Shown here piece by piece: positions 1 to 7,866 of a DNA stretch of 16,802 nucleotides. The DNA lies in the NCBI GenBank assembly GCA_947377425.1, contig CANCFZ010000028.1, positions 1 to 16,802 of the forward strand. The letters run 5' to 3'. Under the pieces are notes generated by a model, which ran no database searches, was not told the origin of the DNA, and worked only from the letters and a program-made list of their open reading frames with translations. Position numbers and translations under genes: made by a program. Every line of letters begins with the position of its first letter. Position 1 is the stretch's first letter. The DNA is from Flavobacteriaceae bacterium (GTDB taxonomy: Bacteria; Bacteroidota; Bacteroidia; Flavobacteriales; Flavobacteriaceae).

Positions 1-2144
1 GCATCTTGCATAAACAAGTTCAACGATTGCGACTGGTCAATGAAATAACCTCTTTGTCGTGACATATCTATAATGTCTTTCATAGACATTTCCCAAACTG
101 TTTTGTACAATTCTTTCAAATCTTCTGGAATTTCCAAATCTTGAACAGAACCATTATTTCGCATCAATTCTTGTTTCAACGTTTCTGTCCACAAACCTCT
201 TTCTACTAAATCGTTTAATAAATGTTTGTTTACTACAATGAATTCTCCAGAAAGTACACGACGTGTATAAATATTTGAAGTATACGGTTCAAAAGCTTCG
301 TTGTTACCAAGAATTTGTGATGTTGAAGCTGTTGGCATTGGCGCAACTAATAAGGAGTTTCGTACACCATGTTCTACTACTTCTTTTCTCAAACTTGCCC
401 AGTCCCAACGACCAGAAAGTTCCGCATCTTTAATATTCCAAAGATTATGTTGAAATTGACCTTCAGAAATTGGAGAGCCTTTGAAAGTTGAATATGGACC
501 TTCTTCTTTAGCCATTTCCATAGAAGCGGTAACTGCTGCAAAATATAATGTTTCAAAAATTTCTTGATTCATTTGTTTTGCTTCGTCACTTGTAAACGGC
601 ATTCTCATCATGATAAAAGCATCAGCTAAACCTTGAACACCAAGACCAATTGGACGATGGCGCATGTTTGAATTTTCTGCTTCTTTTACCGGATAATAAT
701 TTCTATCAATTACTTTATTCAAGTTTCTTGTTACACGTTTTGTTACATTATATAACAATTCGTGATTGAATTTTCCGTTTTCAACAAACATTGGTAACGA
801 GATAGATGCTAAATTACAAACTGCAACTTCATCGGCAGAAGTGTATTCCATGATTTCGGTACACAAGTTTGACGAACGAATAGTCCCCAAATTCTTTTGG
901 TTGGATTTTCTATTTGCTGCATCTTTGTACAACATATATGGAGTTCCAGTTTCAATTTGTGATTCTAGAATTTTTTCCCAAAGTTCACGTGCTTTAACTG
1001 TTTTTCTTCCTTTTCCTCTTTCTTCATATGAAGTGTAAAGCGTTTCAAATTCGTCGCCATAAACATCGTCTAATCCTGGACATTCATTAGGACACATCAA
1101 GGTCCAAGTTGTATCGGCTTCTACACGTTTCATAAACAAATCGGAAGTCCACATTGCGAAGAATAAATCTCTTGCACGCATTTCTTCTTTTCCTGTATTT
1201 TTTTTCAAATCAAGAAAATCAAAAATATCTGCGTGCCAAGTTTCTAAATAAATAGCAAAACTTCCTTTACGTTTTCCGCCACCTTGATCTACATAACGAG
1301 CCGTATCATTGAAAACGCGTAACATTGGAACAATTCCGTTAGAAGTTCCATTAGTACCACGAATATAAGAACCAGTTGCACGAACATTATGAATTGCTAA
1401 TCCGATTCCGCCAGCCGATTGAGAGATTTTTGCCGTTTGTTTCAATGTATCATAAATTCCGTCAATACTGTCGTCTTTCATAGTTAACAAGAAACAAGAT
1501 GACATTTGAGGTTTTGGAGTTCCAGCATTGAATAACGTTGGCGTGGCATGTGTGAAGAATTTCTTCGACATTAAATCGTAAGTTTCAATTACCGATTCCA
1601 AATCGTTTAAGTGAATTCCAACAGAAACACGCATCAACATGTGTTGTGGTCGTTCAACTATTTTACCATTTATTTTTAACAAATACGAACGTTCTAATGT
1701 TTTGAAACCAAAGTAATCGTAGTTAAAATCACGGTTATATATAATGTGAGAATTTAAGAATTCTGCATTTTCTTGAATTACAGTATGAACCTCTTCGGAT
1801 AATAATGGTGCTACTTGACCATTTCTTGGATTTACATAATTATACATTTCATTCATCGTTTCAGAGAATGATTTGTTGGTGTTTTTATGTAAATTTGATA
1901 TTGCGATTCTTGCCGCTAATTGCGCATAATCAGGGTGCGAAATAGTCATAGATGCTGCTGTTTCTGCTGCAAGATTATCTAATTCTGACGTAGTTACTCC
2001 ATCATACAGCCCTTCAATCACTCGCATGGCTACTTTTACTGCATCTACTCTGTCATTTAAACCATAGCATAGTTTTTTAATTCTATCGGTGATTTTGTCA
2101 AACATTACCGGTTCTTTGTGACCGTCTCTTTTTACTACGTACAT
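1..2144 (-). CDS. nrdA: Ribonucleoside-diphosphate reductase, class Ia alpha (large) subunit, 3' end cut off by window edge
   Basis: This subunit reduces ribonucleoside diphosphates to deoxyribonucleotides in the cytoplasm, together with the radical-bearing NrdB. The reading frame is open from ATG at 2144 to the window edge, giving 714 residues; family members have about 750-850, so the C-terminal swinging-Cys tail is missing only because of the edge. An N-terminal ATP-cone begins MYVVKRDGHKEPVMFDKI (about residues 1-95). Active-site residues are visible: Cys217 in PQMSSCFLL, Asn426, Cys428 and Glu430 in SSNLCTEI, and Cys443 in EVAVCNLAS. The phosphate-binding motif PTASTSQILGNNEAFEP comes later. 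The spacing of 15 residues between Cys428 and Cys443 is that of eukaryotic R1 rather than E. coli NrdA. The gene lies 193 bases downstream of nrdB on the same strand, so the two are probably co-transcribed. No strong separate promoter was seen, but a repeat and a small hairpin lie between them. Confidence 0.97.
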   Translation of the reverse strand, partial: MYVVKRDGHKEPVMFDKITDRIKKLCYGLNDRVDAVKVAMRVIEGLYDGVTTSELDNLAAETAASMTISHPDYAQLAARIAISNLHKNTNKSFSETMNEMYNYVNPRNGQVAPLLSEEVHTVIQENAEFLNSHIIYNRDFNYDYFGFKTLERSYLLKINGKIVERPQHMLMRVSVGIHLNDLESVIETYDLMSKKFFTHATPTLFNAGTPKPQMSSCFLLTMKDDSIDGIYDTLKQTAKISQSAGGIGLAIHNVRATGSYIRGTNGTSNGIVPMLRVFNDTARYVDQGGGKRKGSFAIYLETWHADIFDFLDLKKNTGKEEMRARDLFFAMWTSDLFMKRVEADTTWTLMCPNECPGLDDVYGDEFETLYTSYEERGKGRKTVKARELWEKILESQIETGTPYMLYKDAANRKSNQKNLGTIRSSNLCTEIMEYTSADEVAVCNLASISLPMFVENGKFNHELLYNVTKRVTRNLNKVIDRNYYPVKEAENSNMRHRPIGLGVQGLADAFIMMRMPFTSDEAKQMNQEIFETLYFAAVTASMEMAKEEGPYSTFKGSPISEGQFQHNLWNIKDAELSGRWDWASLRKEVVEHGVRNSLLVAPMPTASTSQILGNNEAFEPYTSNIYTRRVLSGEFIVVNKHLLNDLVERGLWTETLKQELMRNNGSVQDLEIPEDLKELYKTVWEMSMKDIIDMSRQRGYFIDQSQSLNLFMQD

Positions 2145-2161
2145 AAGTTTTGTTTTTTTGT

Positions 2162-2187
2162 GAAATAGAAAATCCCTTTGCTATTTC
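2162..2187 (-). promoter_or_regulatory. Small hairpin in the nrdA leader
   Basis: GAAATAG (2162-2168) and CTATTTC (2181-2187) form a perfect 7-bp inverted repeat with a 12-base loop, 17 bases upstream of the nrdA start codon. No T-run follows, so it is not a terminator. It could affect mRNA stability or translation of nrdA. It may also be chance in AT-rich DNA. Confidence 0.3.
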
Positions 2188-2211
2188 GGGTTATTTGTAA
2201 TCTGTTTTTTT

Positions 2212-2331
2212 GCCACGAAGACACTAGGTCGCAAAGGTTTTTATTTTGCAATGAGAATATAATTATAGACTTTGCAAATCATTAATTTTTCTTTGAGCCT
2301 TTGAGCCTTTGCGGCTAATTTTTTTTGTGGC
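2212..2331. repeat. Dispersed Bacteroidota-type inverted repeat between nrdB and nrdA
   Basis: Two 26-base arms (2212-2237 and 2306-2331) are inverted copies matching at about 19 of 26 positions. GCCAC pairs with GTGGC, and GTCGCAAAGG pairs with CCTTTGCGGC; the 11-base spacing inside both arms is identical. The right arm continues from a 9-base tandem, CTTTGAGCC then TTTGAGCCT then TTTGCGGC. Sequences of the CTTTGCGCCTTTGCGG type are common non-coding repeats in Flavobacteriaceae genomes, as I recall. A related piece occurs at 16441-16455 in this same window. The element sits inside the nrdB-nrdA spacer and could fold in the transcript. Confidence 0.6.
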
Positions 2332-2337
2332 TTATAA

Positions 2338-3315
2338 TTAAAAATCTGCATCAAAGCTAATTTTACTAGATTCAGCATCAGAGTTCATAACTCCAGCTTT
2401 TTGGTATTCGGCAACGCGTTTTTCAAAGAAATTGGTCTTTCCTTGAAGCGAAATCATGTCCATAAAATCGAATGGATTGGATGAGTTGTATACTCTTTCG
2501 CAACCTAATTCTACCAGTAATCTATCGGTAACAAATTCTAAATACTGCGTCATTAAAACGGCATTCATTCCAATCAAGCTTGCTGGGAGCGATTCAGTTA
2601 TGAACTTTCGTTCGATATCTAAAGCATCAGTTAAAATTTCTTTGATTCTTCCTTTTGGAACTTTATTTATAATGTGATGTGTGTGTAAATGAACAGCAAA
2701 ATCACAGTGCATTCCTTCGTCTCGAGAAATTAATTCGTTAGAAAAAGTCAAGCCTGGCATCAATCCACGTTTTTTTAACCAATAAATCGAACAAAATGAA
2801 CCTGAAAAGAATATCCCTTCAACAGCGGCAAAAGCAATTAAACGTTCTGCAAATGAATCTGATTCAATCCATTTTAAAGCCCAATCTGCTTTTTCTTTGA
2901 TGGCAGGAAAAGTTTCGATTGCATGAAATAATTCATGTTTTTCGGCTTCGTCTTTTACGTAAGTATCGATTAATAATGAATAAGTTTCACTGTGAATGTT
3001 TTCCATCATTATTTGAAAACCATAGAAAAATTTGGCTTCGGGATATTGCACTTCACTAACGAAGTTTTCGGCTAAATTTTCATTTACAATTCCGTCAGAT
3101 GCTGCGAAGAAAGCAAGAATATGTTTGATGAAATATTTTTCATCATCATTTAACTTATTATTCCAATCGTTCAAATCGGTATGCAAATCAATTTCTTCTG
3201 CAGTCCAAATGCACGCTTCTTGTTTTTTGTACCATTCCCAAATATCTTGATGCTTAATCGGGAAAATTACAAAGCGATCTTTATTTTCTTTAAGAATAGG
3301 TTCTACGAAAGACAT
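2338..3315 (-). CDS. nrdB: Ribonucleoside-diphosphate reductase, class Ia beta (small) subunit
   Basis: This is the di-iron tyrosyl-radical subunit that activates NrdA for deoxyribonucleotide synthesis. At 325 residues it has normal family length. All expected metal ligands are present: Asp74 (ASDGIVNENL), Glu105 and His108 (MMENIHSETY), Glu166 (AVEGIFFSGS), and Glu200 with His203 (SRDEGMHCDF). The radical tyrosine is Tyr112. The C-terminus ends SFDADF, resembling the eukaryotic R2 tail that docks into the large subunit, and fits the eukaryote-like spacing of the neighbouring NrdA. The start is ATG at 3315, giving MSFVEPILKEN. It is the first gene of a probable nrdB-nrdA operon. Upstream are a TAnnTTTG promoter candidate and an operator-like palindrome. 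No NrdR-type ATP-cone repressor box could be recognised. Confidence 0.97.
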   Translation of the reverse strand: MSFVEPILKENKDRFVIFPIKHQDIWEWYKKQEACIWTAEEIDLHTDLNDWNNKLNDDEKYFIKHILAFFAASDGIVNENLAENFVSEVQYPEAKFFYGFQIMMENIHSETYSLLIDTYVKDEAEKHELFHAIETFPAIKEKADWALKWIESDSFAERLIAFAAVEGIFFSGSFCSIYWLKKRGLMPGLTFSNELISRDEGMHCDFAVHLHTHHIINKVPKGRIKEILTDALDIERKFITESLPASLIGMNAVLMTQYLEFVTDRLLVELGCERVYNSSNPFDFMDMISLQGKTNFFEKRVAEYQKAGVMNSDAESSKISFDADF

Positions 3316-3393
3316 AATTGTGGTTTTTATTAAGGTTTTTTTAACTTATTTCAACTGTTACAAAGATTGTCAATTTTAAACAGAAATGAAAGT

Positions 3394-3401
3394 CAAACTT
3401 A
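3394..3401 (-). promoter_or_regulatory. Candidate -7 promoter element (TAAGTTTG) for nrdB-nrdA
   Basis: On the minus strand the eight bases read TAAGTTTG, a perfect match to the Bacteroidota sigma-70 -7 consensus TAnnTTTG. It lies 78 bases upstream of the nrdB start codon. The nearest TTG that could serve as the -33 element is 24 bases further upstream, longer than usual. A second near-match, AATCTTTG, lies closer to the gene. Confidence 0.4.
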
Positions 3402-3459
3402 TTCACAATCGGCTTTAGTTTTTAACAATGCGTAAGAAATATGCTACTTTCGGTATTTT

Positions 3460-3480
3460 CTGTAAAACATTGTTTAACAG
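3460..3480. promoter_or_regulatory. Operator-like 21-bp palindrome upstream of nrdB
   Basis: CTGTAAAACA-T-TGTTTAACAG is an inverted repeat of 10-bp arms around one base, matching at 9 of 10 positions. It lies about 60 bases upstream of the candidate nrdB -7 element and just beyond the terminators of the preceding gene. Its position suits a transcription-factor site, perhaps an activator of the reductase genes. The sequence does not match the NrdR consensus, and the factor is unknown. Confidence 0.35.
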
Positions 3481-3493
3481 ATGTTTACAAACG

Positions 3494-3529
3494 TTAAAAA
3501 ATCAAAAAATCCCTAAAAATAAGGGATTT
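3494..3529 (-). terminator. Second intrinsic terminator downstream of the Lys-rich protein gene
   Basis: Read on the minus strand, AAATCCCT (3529-3522) pairs with AGGGATTT (3514-3507) across a 7-base loop. It is followed by the T-rich stretch TTTGATTTTTT. It lies about 120 bases beyond the stop codon of the Lys-rich protein gene and in front of nrdB, backing up the first terminator. Confidence 0.7.
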
Positions 3530-3586
3530 ATACTTCCAGCCGGTTATTTTCGTTAAGTTTTCGGAGTGCTTTTGAAGACAAAAGTT

Positions 3587-3623
3587 AAACAAAAAAAGCA
3601 TAACATTTTTGGTGTTACGCTTT
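3587..3623 (-). terminator. Intrinsic terminator of the Lys-rich protein gene
   Basis: On the minus strand AAAGCGTAACA (3623-3613) pairs with TGTTATGCTTT (3605-3595), an 11-bp stem with one G-U pair and a 7-base loop. A T-tract follows (TTTTGTTT). It begins 27 bases past the stop codon of the gene ending at 3650. Confidence 0.8.
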
Positions 3624-3649
3624 CAAATTTTTCAATCACAAATTTATTT

Positions 3650-4303
3650 TTATTTATCGTCAGAAATATAAGTTTTATTTCCGTTTTTGTTGATATAATA
3701 TCTTCCGCCTCTTGGTCCAGTGAATACTTTTTTACCTTTATATTCGCCAGTTACTTTGTCAGCAACTTTTTTCTCTGCTGCTTTTGAAGCAGACGTTTCT
3801 GTCATATCTGCTTTTTCTTCGGCTGCTGTTTTTTTAACTTTAGCAACTTTTTCTTTCACATCTTTAGTTGCCTTTGTAGTTTTTATTTCAACGTCTTTAG
3901 CAGTTTTAGTTGTTTTTGCTTTTACTTCTTTAGTTGTAGCGTCTTTAAAACGTTTGTCTGGAGTTCCGTCTTTTTTTAGTTTCCCAGCTTTTTCTTCAAC
4001 TTCTTTTGTAGCTTTCTCCTTTGTAGCTTTTACTTTTTTCTCAGTTTTCGCTACTTTTTCTTCGACATCCTTTTTAGCTTTTTTAGCATTTGCTTTAGCT
4101 TCTTTTTCTGCTTTCTTCGCTTCTTTGTCAGCGTCTTTTTTAGCTTTTTTAGCTTCGTCTTTTACTTTGTCTGCTTTTTCTTTTTTGTCTGCAACTGCTT
4201 TCTCAGTTTTTGCTTTCGCTTTCGATACTTTTTCTTTTAAATCTTGAGCAAAAAATGTATTTGAAAATACAAATACAAAACACAATACTAATAATTTTTT
4301 CAT
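3650..4303 (-). CDS. Secreted Lys/Ala/Glu-rich repeat protein with a glycine-aromatic C-terminal motif
   Basis: The function is not known to me. The 217-residue product starts with a clear signal peptide (MKKLLVLCFVFVF...), probably cleaved at Ala19|Gln20, so it is exported. Residues about 22-185 are extremely low complexity, mostly Lys, Ala, Glu and Asp in short helical repeats such as KAKKDADKEAKKAEKEAK. This predicts a long, highly charged helix or disordered chain, like histone H1-like or LEA-type proteins. A conserved-looking interruption, LKKDGTPDKRFKDAT, lies around residues 108-122. The last 25 or so residues form a distinct module, TGPRGGRYYINKNGNKTYIS, resembling the short basic-adaptor motif (GPxGGxYYxNxxGxKxYx) seen in some viral and Bacteroidota proteins; that is from memory and unverified. 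It is a single-gene unit ended by two terminators. A role in envelope or nucleic-acid binding is only a guess. Confidence 0.85.
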   Translation of the reverse strand: MKKLLVLCFVFVFSNTFFAQDLKEKVSKAKAKTEKAVADKKEKADKVKDEAKKAKKDADKEAKKAEKEAKANAKKAKKDVEEKVAKTEKKVKATKEKATKEVEEKAGKLKKDGTPDKRFKDATTKEVKAKTTKTAKDVEIKTTKATKDVKEKVAKVKKTAAEEKADMTETSASKAAEKKVADKVTGEYKGKKVFTGPRGGRYYINKNGNKTYISDDK

Positions 4304-4402
4304 TTGATTTCTAATTTTGGTTATTAAAGATTAAAATTAATCAAATTATATTTAACAACAATCATTCCATATAAAGAAGTTGTCTGTAGAATTATTATGA
4401 CA

Positions 4403-7400
4403 TTAAAAAAAGGCTCGCAACTGCACATTCCCTGTGTGAATGGTGTTGCTAGTGTCTGATTTTCGCCCTTGATAATTGATGTTAATATCTAAATATTGTG
4501 TTAGATTTTTTTGCAACAATAATCTCCAAGTACTGTTTTTACCAGCTTGTAATCCTTCTAACATTTGAAAAGCTACTGGAGAAATTTGGTTTCCAACAAA
4601 GTCATTGTTATACAATGAAAGTTCACCATTAACAGTAATTTTATTTTGTCCCGAATAATTAAAGGACAATCCAATGCGTTGTTGCTTCAATGTTTCTTTA
4701 TCATTTATAAGGTTTTCTTTGTTTTTGAATTCATAAAATAAAGACAAACTCTTGTTGTTTGAAAACAAATAAGAAATTTTTGGAGCTAACAAATAACTGT
4801 TTAGTTTAAAATTTCGACTGGAATAATTGTCAGAAATGCTATTGGATTCAGATTCAGTTAAATCCAAATTGAACAGCCAACTTTTTTGAAGCAAATGAGC
4901 ATATTGCAATTGATTGGAACTGGAATTGTTTTCTTGCGATCCAATAGAAAGCAAACTTTTAACACGGCTTTCTAAATAAGTATAAGTTACAGAATGTTTT
5001 TGTTTGCCACGATTATAAAATAAACTGTTTCTAAAACTGGTATTTAAACCTAATAAATTGTCATCATTTGTGGTAAACGGATTCAAGTTAAAATTGTCTG
5101 AATTGCGTTCGATTTTGCGATCCAATGAAAACGCTGTTTGGTTGTAGAAATAGGAAATCAATTTTTTTACACCTTTTTTGTTATTCCATTTAAACGGACT
5201 TAAAGTCACCGATTGTGAAAATTTATTTTGGTGGGTTTTTACAAATATTTGATTGGGAAGAAACACTCGAACATATTTGGCTAAATCGAGAAATGGCGCC
5301 ACTTCAAACTCTTGCAATTGCTGAATTCCGTCGCCATTATAATCGTTCCACATGTAAACTCCTTGTCCGGAATTTACCTGTAAATAAGTGAATTCTTGTT
5401 GAGCAATCGTTCCAGAAGCATTTTCATAAGCAGTATTCGTTTGAATCATCTGACTAAAAAAATTGTCATTATATAACAGACGTGAATTCAATGATGGTTC
5501 AGTTGATTTGGTTGCATCTGTAAAGGTTAATCGTCGGTAATTTACAAAAACAGACAAATTTGTTTTTTGAGTTTGAATAAATTTTGACTTCAAATAATAA
5601 GAACTTGACGAATTTACACGTTTTAAAAATCCCGATTGTAAACTGTCATTATTACGGTGTAAATAACCCATTTCTGCATACACGCGCGTGCTGTCACCAC
5701 GACCGATAAACGCACCAACTTCACTAAAACGCTGACTTAAAGTAGAAAATTGATTGGTTGCCACCAACTTTTCTTGATTGTCTTCCAATCGAAAACTCGA
5801 ACCAATCCAATTTTTCTTAAAATGATATTTTCCTCTTGTTTGATTTCGTAAAAAAGTAGTATTTGAAATACTTCCCGAACTTTTTAAATAACTACTATTT
5901 TGTTGAAACGAAAGATTTTTGGTTTTAAAATTCCCTTGCACAATATGTCGTGTTCCCGAAAAATTATTCGAAAAATCTAACTTTTCAATCTGATATTTAG
6001 CAACCCCTTTTTCTTTAAAGTCAAAATTCAATCCCGAAACAAGCAGACTTTGTGTTCCAGAAATAGCGGTTAAATTCCAATCGCGGTTAAATTCAATAGT
6101 AAACAATCGTTCAATGGTTTTGAAATTATTCTGAATCAATTGGTAATTGGCAAAGGCATCAATAGTAAATTTTCCTGAAAAAACGCGTTGTTTGGCATTG
6201 AATTTAGAGGCAATTCCTTTGTTGTTAGTATCGTCAATTTTCGAATACAAATTCAAATCGTTGTTGCTGATTCCTAATTCAAAATCGACCGAGGTTTTTT
6301 CAGATGGATTGAATTTTCCTAAAATTGTAGCAATTTGAATTTTGGTTGGAGCAATTAATCTAGTTATTGGTTCATAATTTCCTTGTGATATTCCGCCAAT
6401 TGGCGCAATATATTCGTAAATTTTTCCAACAGTTGCATTACTGGTAAGTATATAATTTCCAAGATTAGTTCCGACTAAAGTGAATTTCACATTATACAAA
6501 ACGTCGGTTGAAACATTCGAATATTGAAAAACTTCAACGCCACCAATACTTATTTTTTTATACAAAATCTTATTTTCAGAATACGAATCAACATAAGCAG
6601 AAGGTGCATTCATTAAAGCAGTATCATCACCAGCATTTTGAAGAATTGCAACCTGTTCGCTTGATAAATTTTGCTGCAAAGGTTGATTTTTTACATCACT
6701 TTCAGAATACAAATAACCACCCAAACTCCATTTTTCTTCCTGATGTGTTACGCCTCCATAAGTTACAAATCGTGTGTAACTTCGGTCGGAATATTGGTAT
6801 TCAATAGCAATTCGCATTTCAGAAGTAATTGGAAAAAGTGATGTAAATTTGATTTCACCAGCATTATAATCGATTACATAATCGTTGTTTTCTCCTCGCT
6901 TTAATAGAATCCCATTGACATAAACTCGCTCTGAACCAGAAATTACTAATACATACAATTCGCCATTGTTTCCTCGAAGTTTATACGGACCTTGATTTCC
7001 TTCTTGACCAACAAAATTACTTTTGGCATATTGACCACGGACAACAGCGCCTGCTGCAAAAATTTCGGTTTTGTTTTCGGGTGTTCCAAAAGTGAAATGC
7101 GTCGATAAACCTTGTACTTTTTTGTTGAAATTCAAAAAATGCGATTGTCGGTTTTCTAGAAATAAATCTCCGGCGCGAATGTTCCATTTATCTGAAAAAA
7201 GTTCAATAAAAATTTGATCAAATTCATCTAATTTTTGTGAATAACCACCATTTTGTAGCGGAATATTACTGTCTTGAATGGAAGCTCGAAGTGACACTTT
7301 GTTGGAAATCTTACCGGTAATTTGCAAATCGAGATTGGAATTTACTGTAGAATTTTGATTGTTCCCAACAGTAATTCCTCGTGTAATACTTCCCGAAGTG

Positions 7401-7804
7401 TTCAATCCGTCGAATGGTTTGAATGGTTTAATGTTGTCTCTTTTTACGATGTATAAATTTCCTGCTTCGTTCGGAACCACTCGTGCATCATCGTAAATTG
7501 AGTAAGTTTTGGTAAGAAATTCTGGAAATTTTAAATATCGAATTGTAATAGAATCATTGGAAACATAATTGTTTTTAAAAATCAATTTGGCTTTTTTGAA
7601 ATCAATTTTATAAAAAGAAGTATCAATGGGTTTTCCTTGTTTGTCAAGAATTTTGAAAAATGACTGGTTGATACTTACATTGTCAATGGAAATTGTATCT
7701 TTTGAAAACAGAATTTTTTTGTTTTTATATGGCGTTTCAATTTCCTGAGCTAAAACGCTCGAAAAACAAAATAAAAATGCCCATAAAAAACTATTTTTCA
7801 ACAT
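4403..7804 (-). CDS. Large outer-membrane beta-barrel protein of unknown function
   Basis: I do not recognise a named family. The 1133-residue protein begins with a signal peptide (MLKNSFLWAFLFCFSSVLA|QE, cleavage near residue 19). A soluble N-terminal part follows (about 20-130). After that comes a long run of alternating polar/aromatic beta strands, starting around GSITRGITVGNNQNS, with many strands of barrel type through to the end. The C-terminus is NVQLRAFF, with the terminal Phe typical of outer-membrane proteins, and there is no type IX secretion tail. One loop, DYNGDGIQQLQE (Asp821-Glu832), is a good EF-hand-like calcium-binding loop. The segment DYNAGEIKFTSLFPITSEMR resembles a recurring motif of giant Bacteroidota surface proteins. 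It lies 62 bases downstream of the aspartokinase gene but has its own TAnnTTTG promoter element. Transport, adhesion or a secretion-related role are all possible; nothing in the sequence decides. Confidence 0.85.
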   Translation of the reverse strand: MLKNSFLWAFLFCFSSVLAQEIETPYKNKKILFSKDTISIDNVSINQSFFKILDKQGKPIDTSFYKIDFKKAKLIFKNNYVSNDSITIRYLKFPEFLTKTYSIYDDARVVPNEAGNLYIVKRDNIKPFKPFDGLNTSGSITRGITVGNNQNSTVNSNLDLQITGKISNKVSLRASIQDSNIPLQNGGYSQKLDEFDQIFIELFSDKWNIRAGDLFLENRQSHFLNFNKKVQGLSTHFTFGTPENKTEIFAAGAVVRGQYAKSNFVGQEGNQGPYKLRGNNGELYVLVISGSERVYVNGILLKRGENNDYVIDYNAGEIKFTSLFPITSEMRIAIEYQYSDRSYTRFVTYGGVTHQEEKWSLGGYLYSESDVKNQPLQQNLSSEQVAILQNAGDDTALMNAPSAYVDSYSENKILYKKISIGGVEVFQYSNVSTDVLYNVKFTLVGTNLGNYILTSNATVGKIYEYIAPIGGISQGNYEPITRLIAPTKIQIATILGKFNPSEKTSVDFELGISNNDLNLYSKIDDTNNKGIASKFNAKQRVFSGKFTIDAFANYQLIQNNFKTIERLFTIEFNRDWNLTAISGTQSLLVSGLNFDFKEKGVAKYQIEKLDFSNNFSGTRHIVQGNFKTKNLSFQQNSSYLKSSGSISNTTFLRNQTRGKYHFKKNWIGSSFRLEDNQEKLVATNQFSTLSQRFSEVGAFIGRGDSTRVYAEMGYLHRNNDSLQSGFLKRVNSSSSYYLKSKFIQTQKTNLSVFVNYRRLTFTDATKSTEPSLNSRLLYNDNFFSQMIQTNTAYENASGTIAQQEFTYLQVNSGQGVYMWNDYNGDGIQQLQEFEVAPFLDLAKYVRVFLPNQIFVKTHQNKFSQSVTLSPFKWNNKKGVKKLISYFYNQTAFSLDRKIERNSDNFNLNPFTTNDDNLLGLNTSFRNSLFYNRGKQKHSVTYTYLESRVKSLLSIGSQENNSSSNQLQYAHLLQKSWLFNLDLTESESNSISDNYSSRNFKLNSYLLAPKISYLFSNNKSLSLFYEFKNKENLINDKETLKQQRIGLSFNYSGQNKITVNGELSLYNNDFVGNQISPVAFQMLEGLQAGKNSTWRLLLQKNLTQYLDININYQGRKSDTSNTIHTGNVQLRAFF

Positions 7805-7826
7805 AAATAAGATAACTCTTAAATGT

Positions 7827-7834
7827 CAAAAGTA
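7827..7834 (-). promoter_or_regulatory. -7 promoter element (TACTTTTG) of the beta-barrel gene
   Basis: The minus strand reads TACTTTTG, a perfect TAnnTTTG, 22 bases upstream of the start codon at 7804. No clear -33 TTG was found at the usual distance. Confidence 0.5.
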
Positions 7835-7866
7835 GTATTTATTATTGGAAAAATGATTTTGAAAAA

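Larger units (their letters stand above)
3316..3649. other. Intergenic region between the Lys-rich protein gene and nrdB, with no gene
   Basis: This 334-base gap holds no convincing coding frame. From right to left it contains two intrinsic-terminator hairpins facing left (3587-3623 and 3494-3529), a 21-base palindrome (3460-3480) and a candidate nrdB promoter (3394-3401). So transcription of the upstream gene ends here and transcription of the reductase genes begins. The rest is AT-rich sequence in which I see nothing further. Confidence 0.7.

Noticed and set aside
3316..3500. NrdR box upstream of nrdB
   Set aside because: I looked for tandem ACACWATATATWGTGT-like sites, as expected for NrdR control, and found none.
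3720..4247. 175-residue open frame on the plus strand
   Set aside because: It is antisense to the Lys/Ala/Glu-rich gene. Its Ser/Phe/Ala-rich product is the mirror of that low-complexity codon pattern.
6508..6807. Plus-strand open frame inside the beta-barrel gene
   Set aside because: It is a shadow of the long minus-strand gene, without domain signals or its own promoter.
4403..7804. SprA or a TonB-dependent receptor
   Set aside because: The length is far below SprA, and no TonB box or plug domain could be recognised in the N-terminal region.
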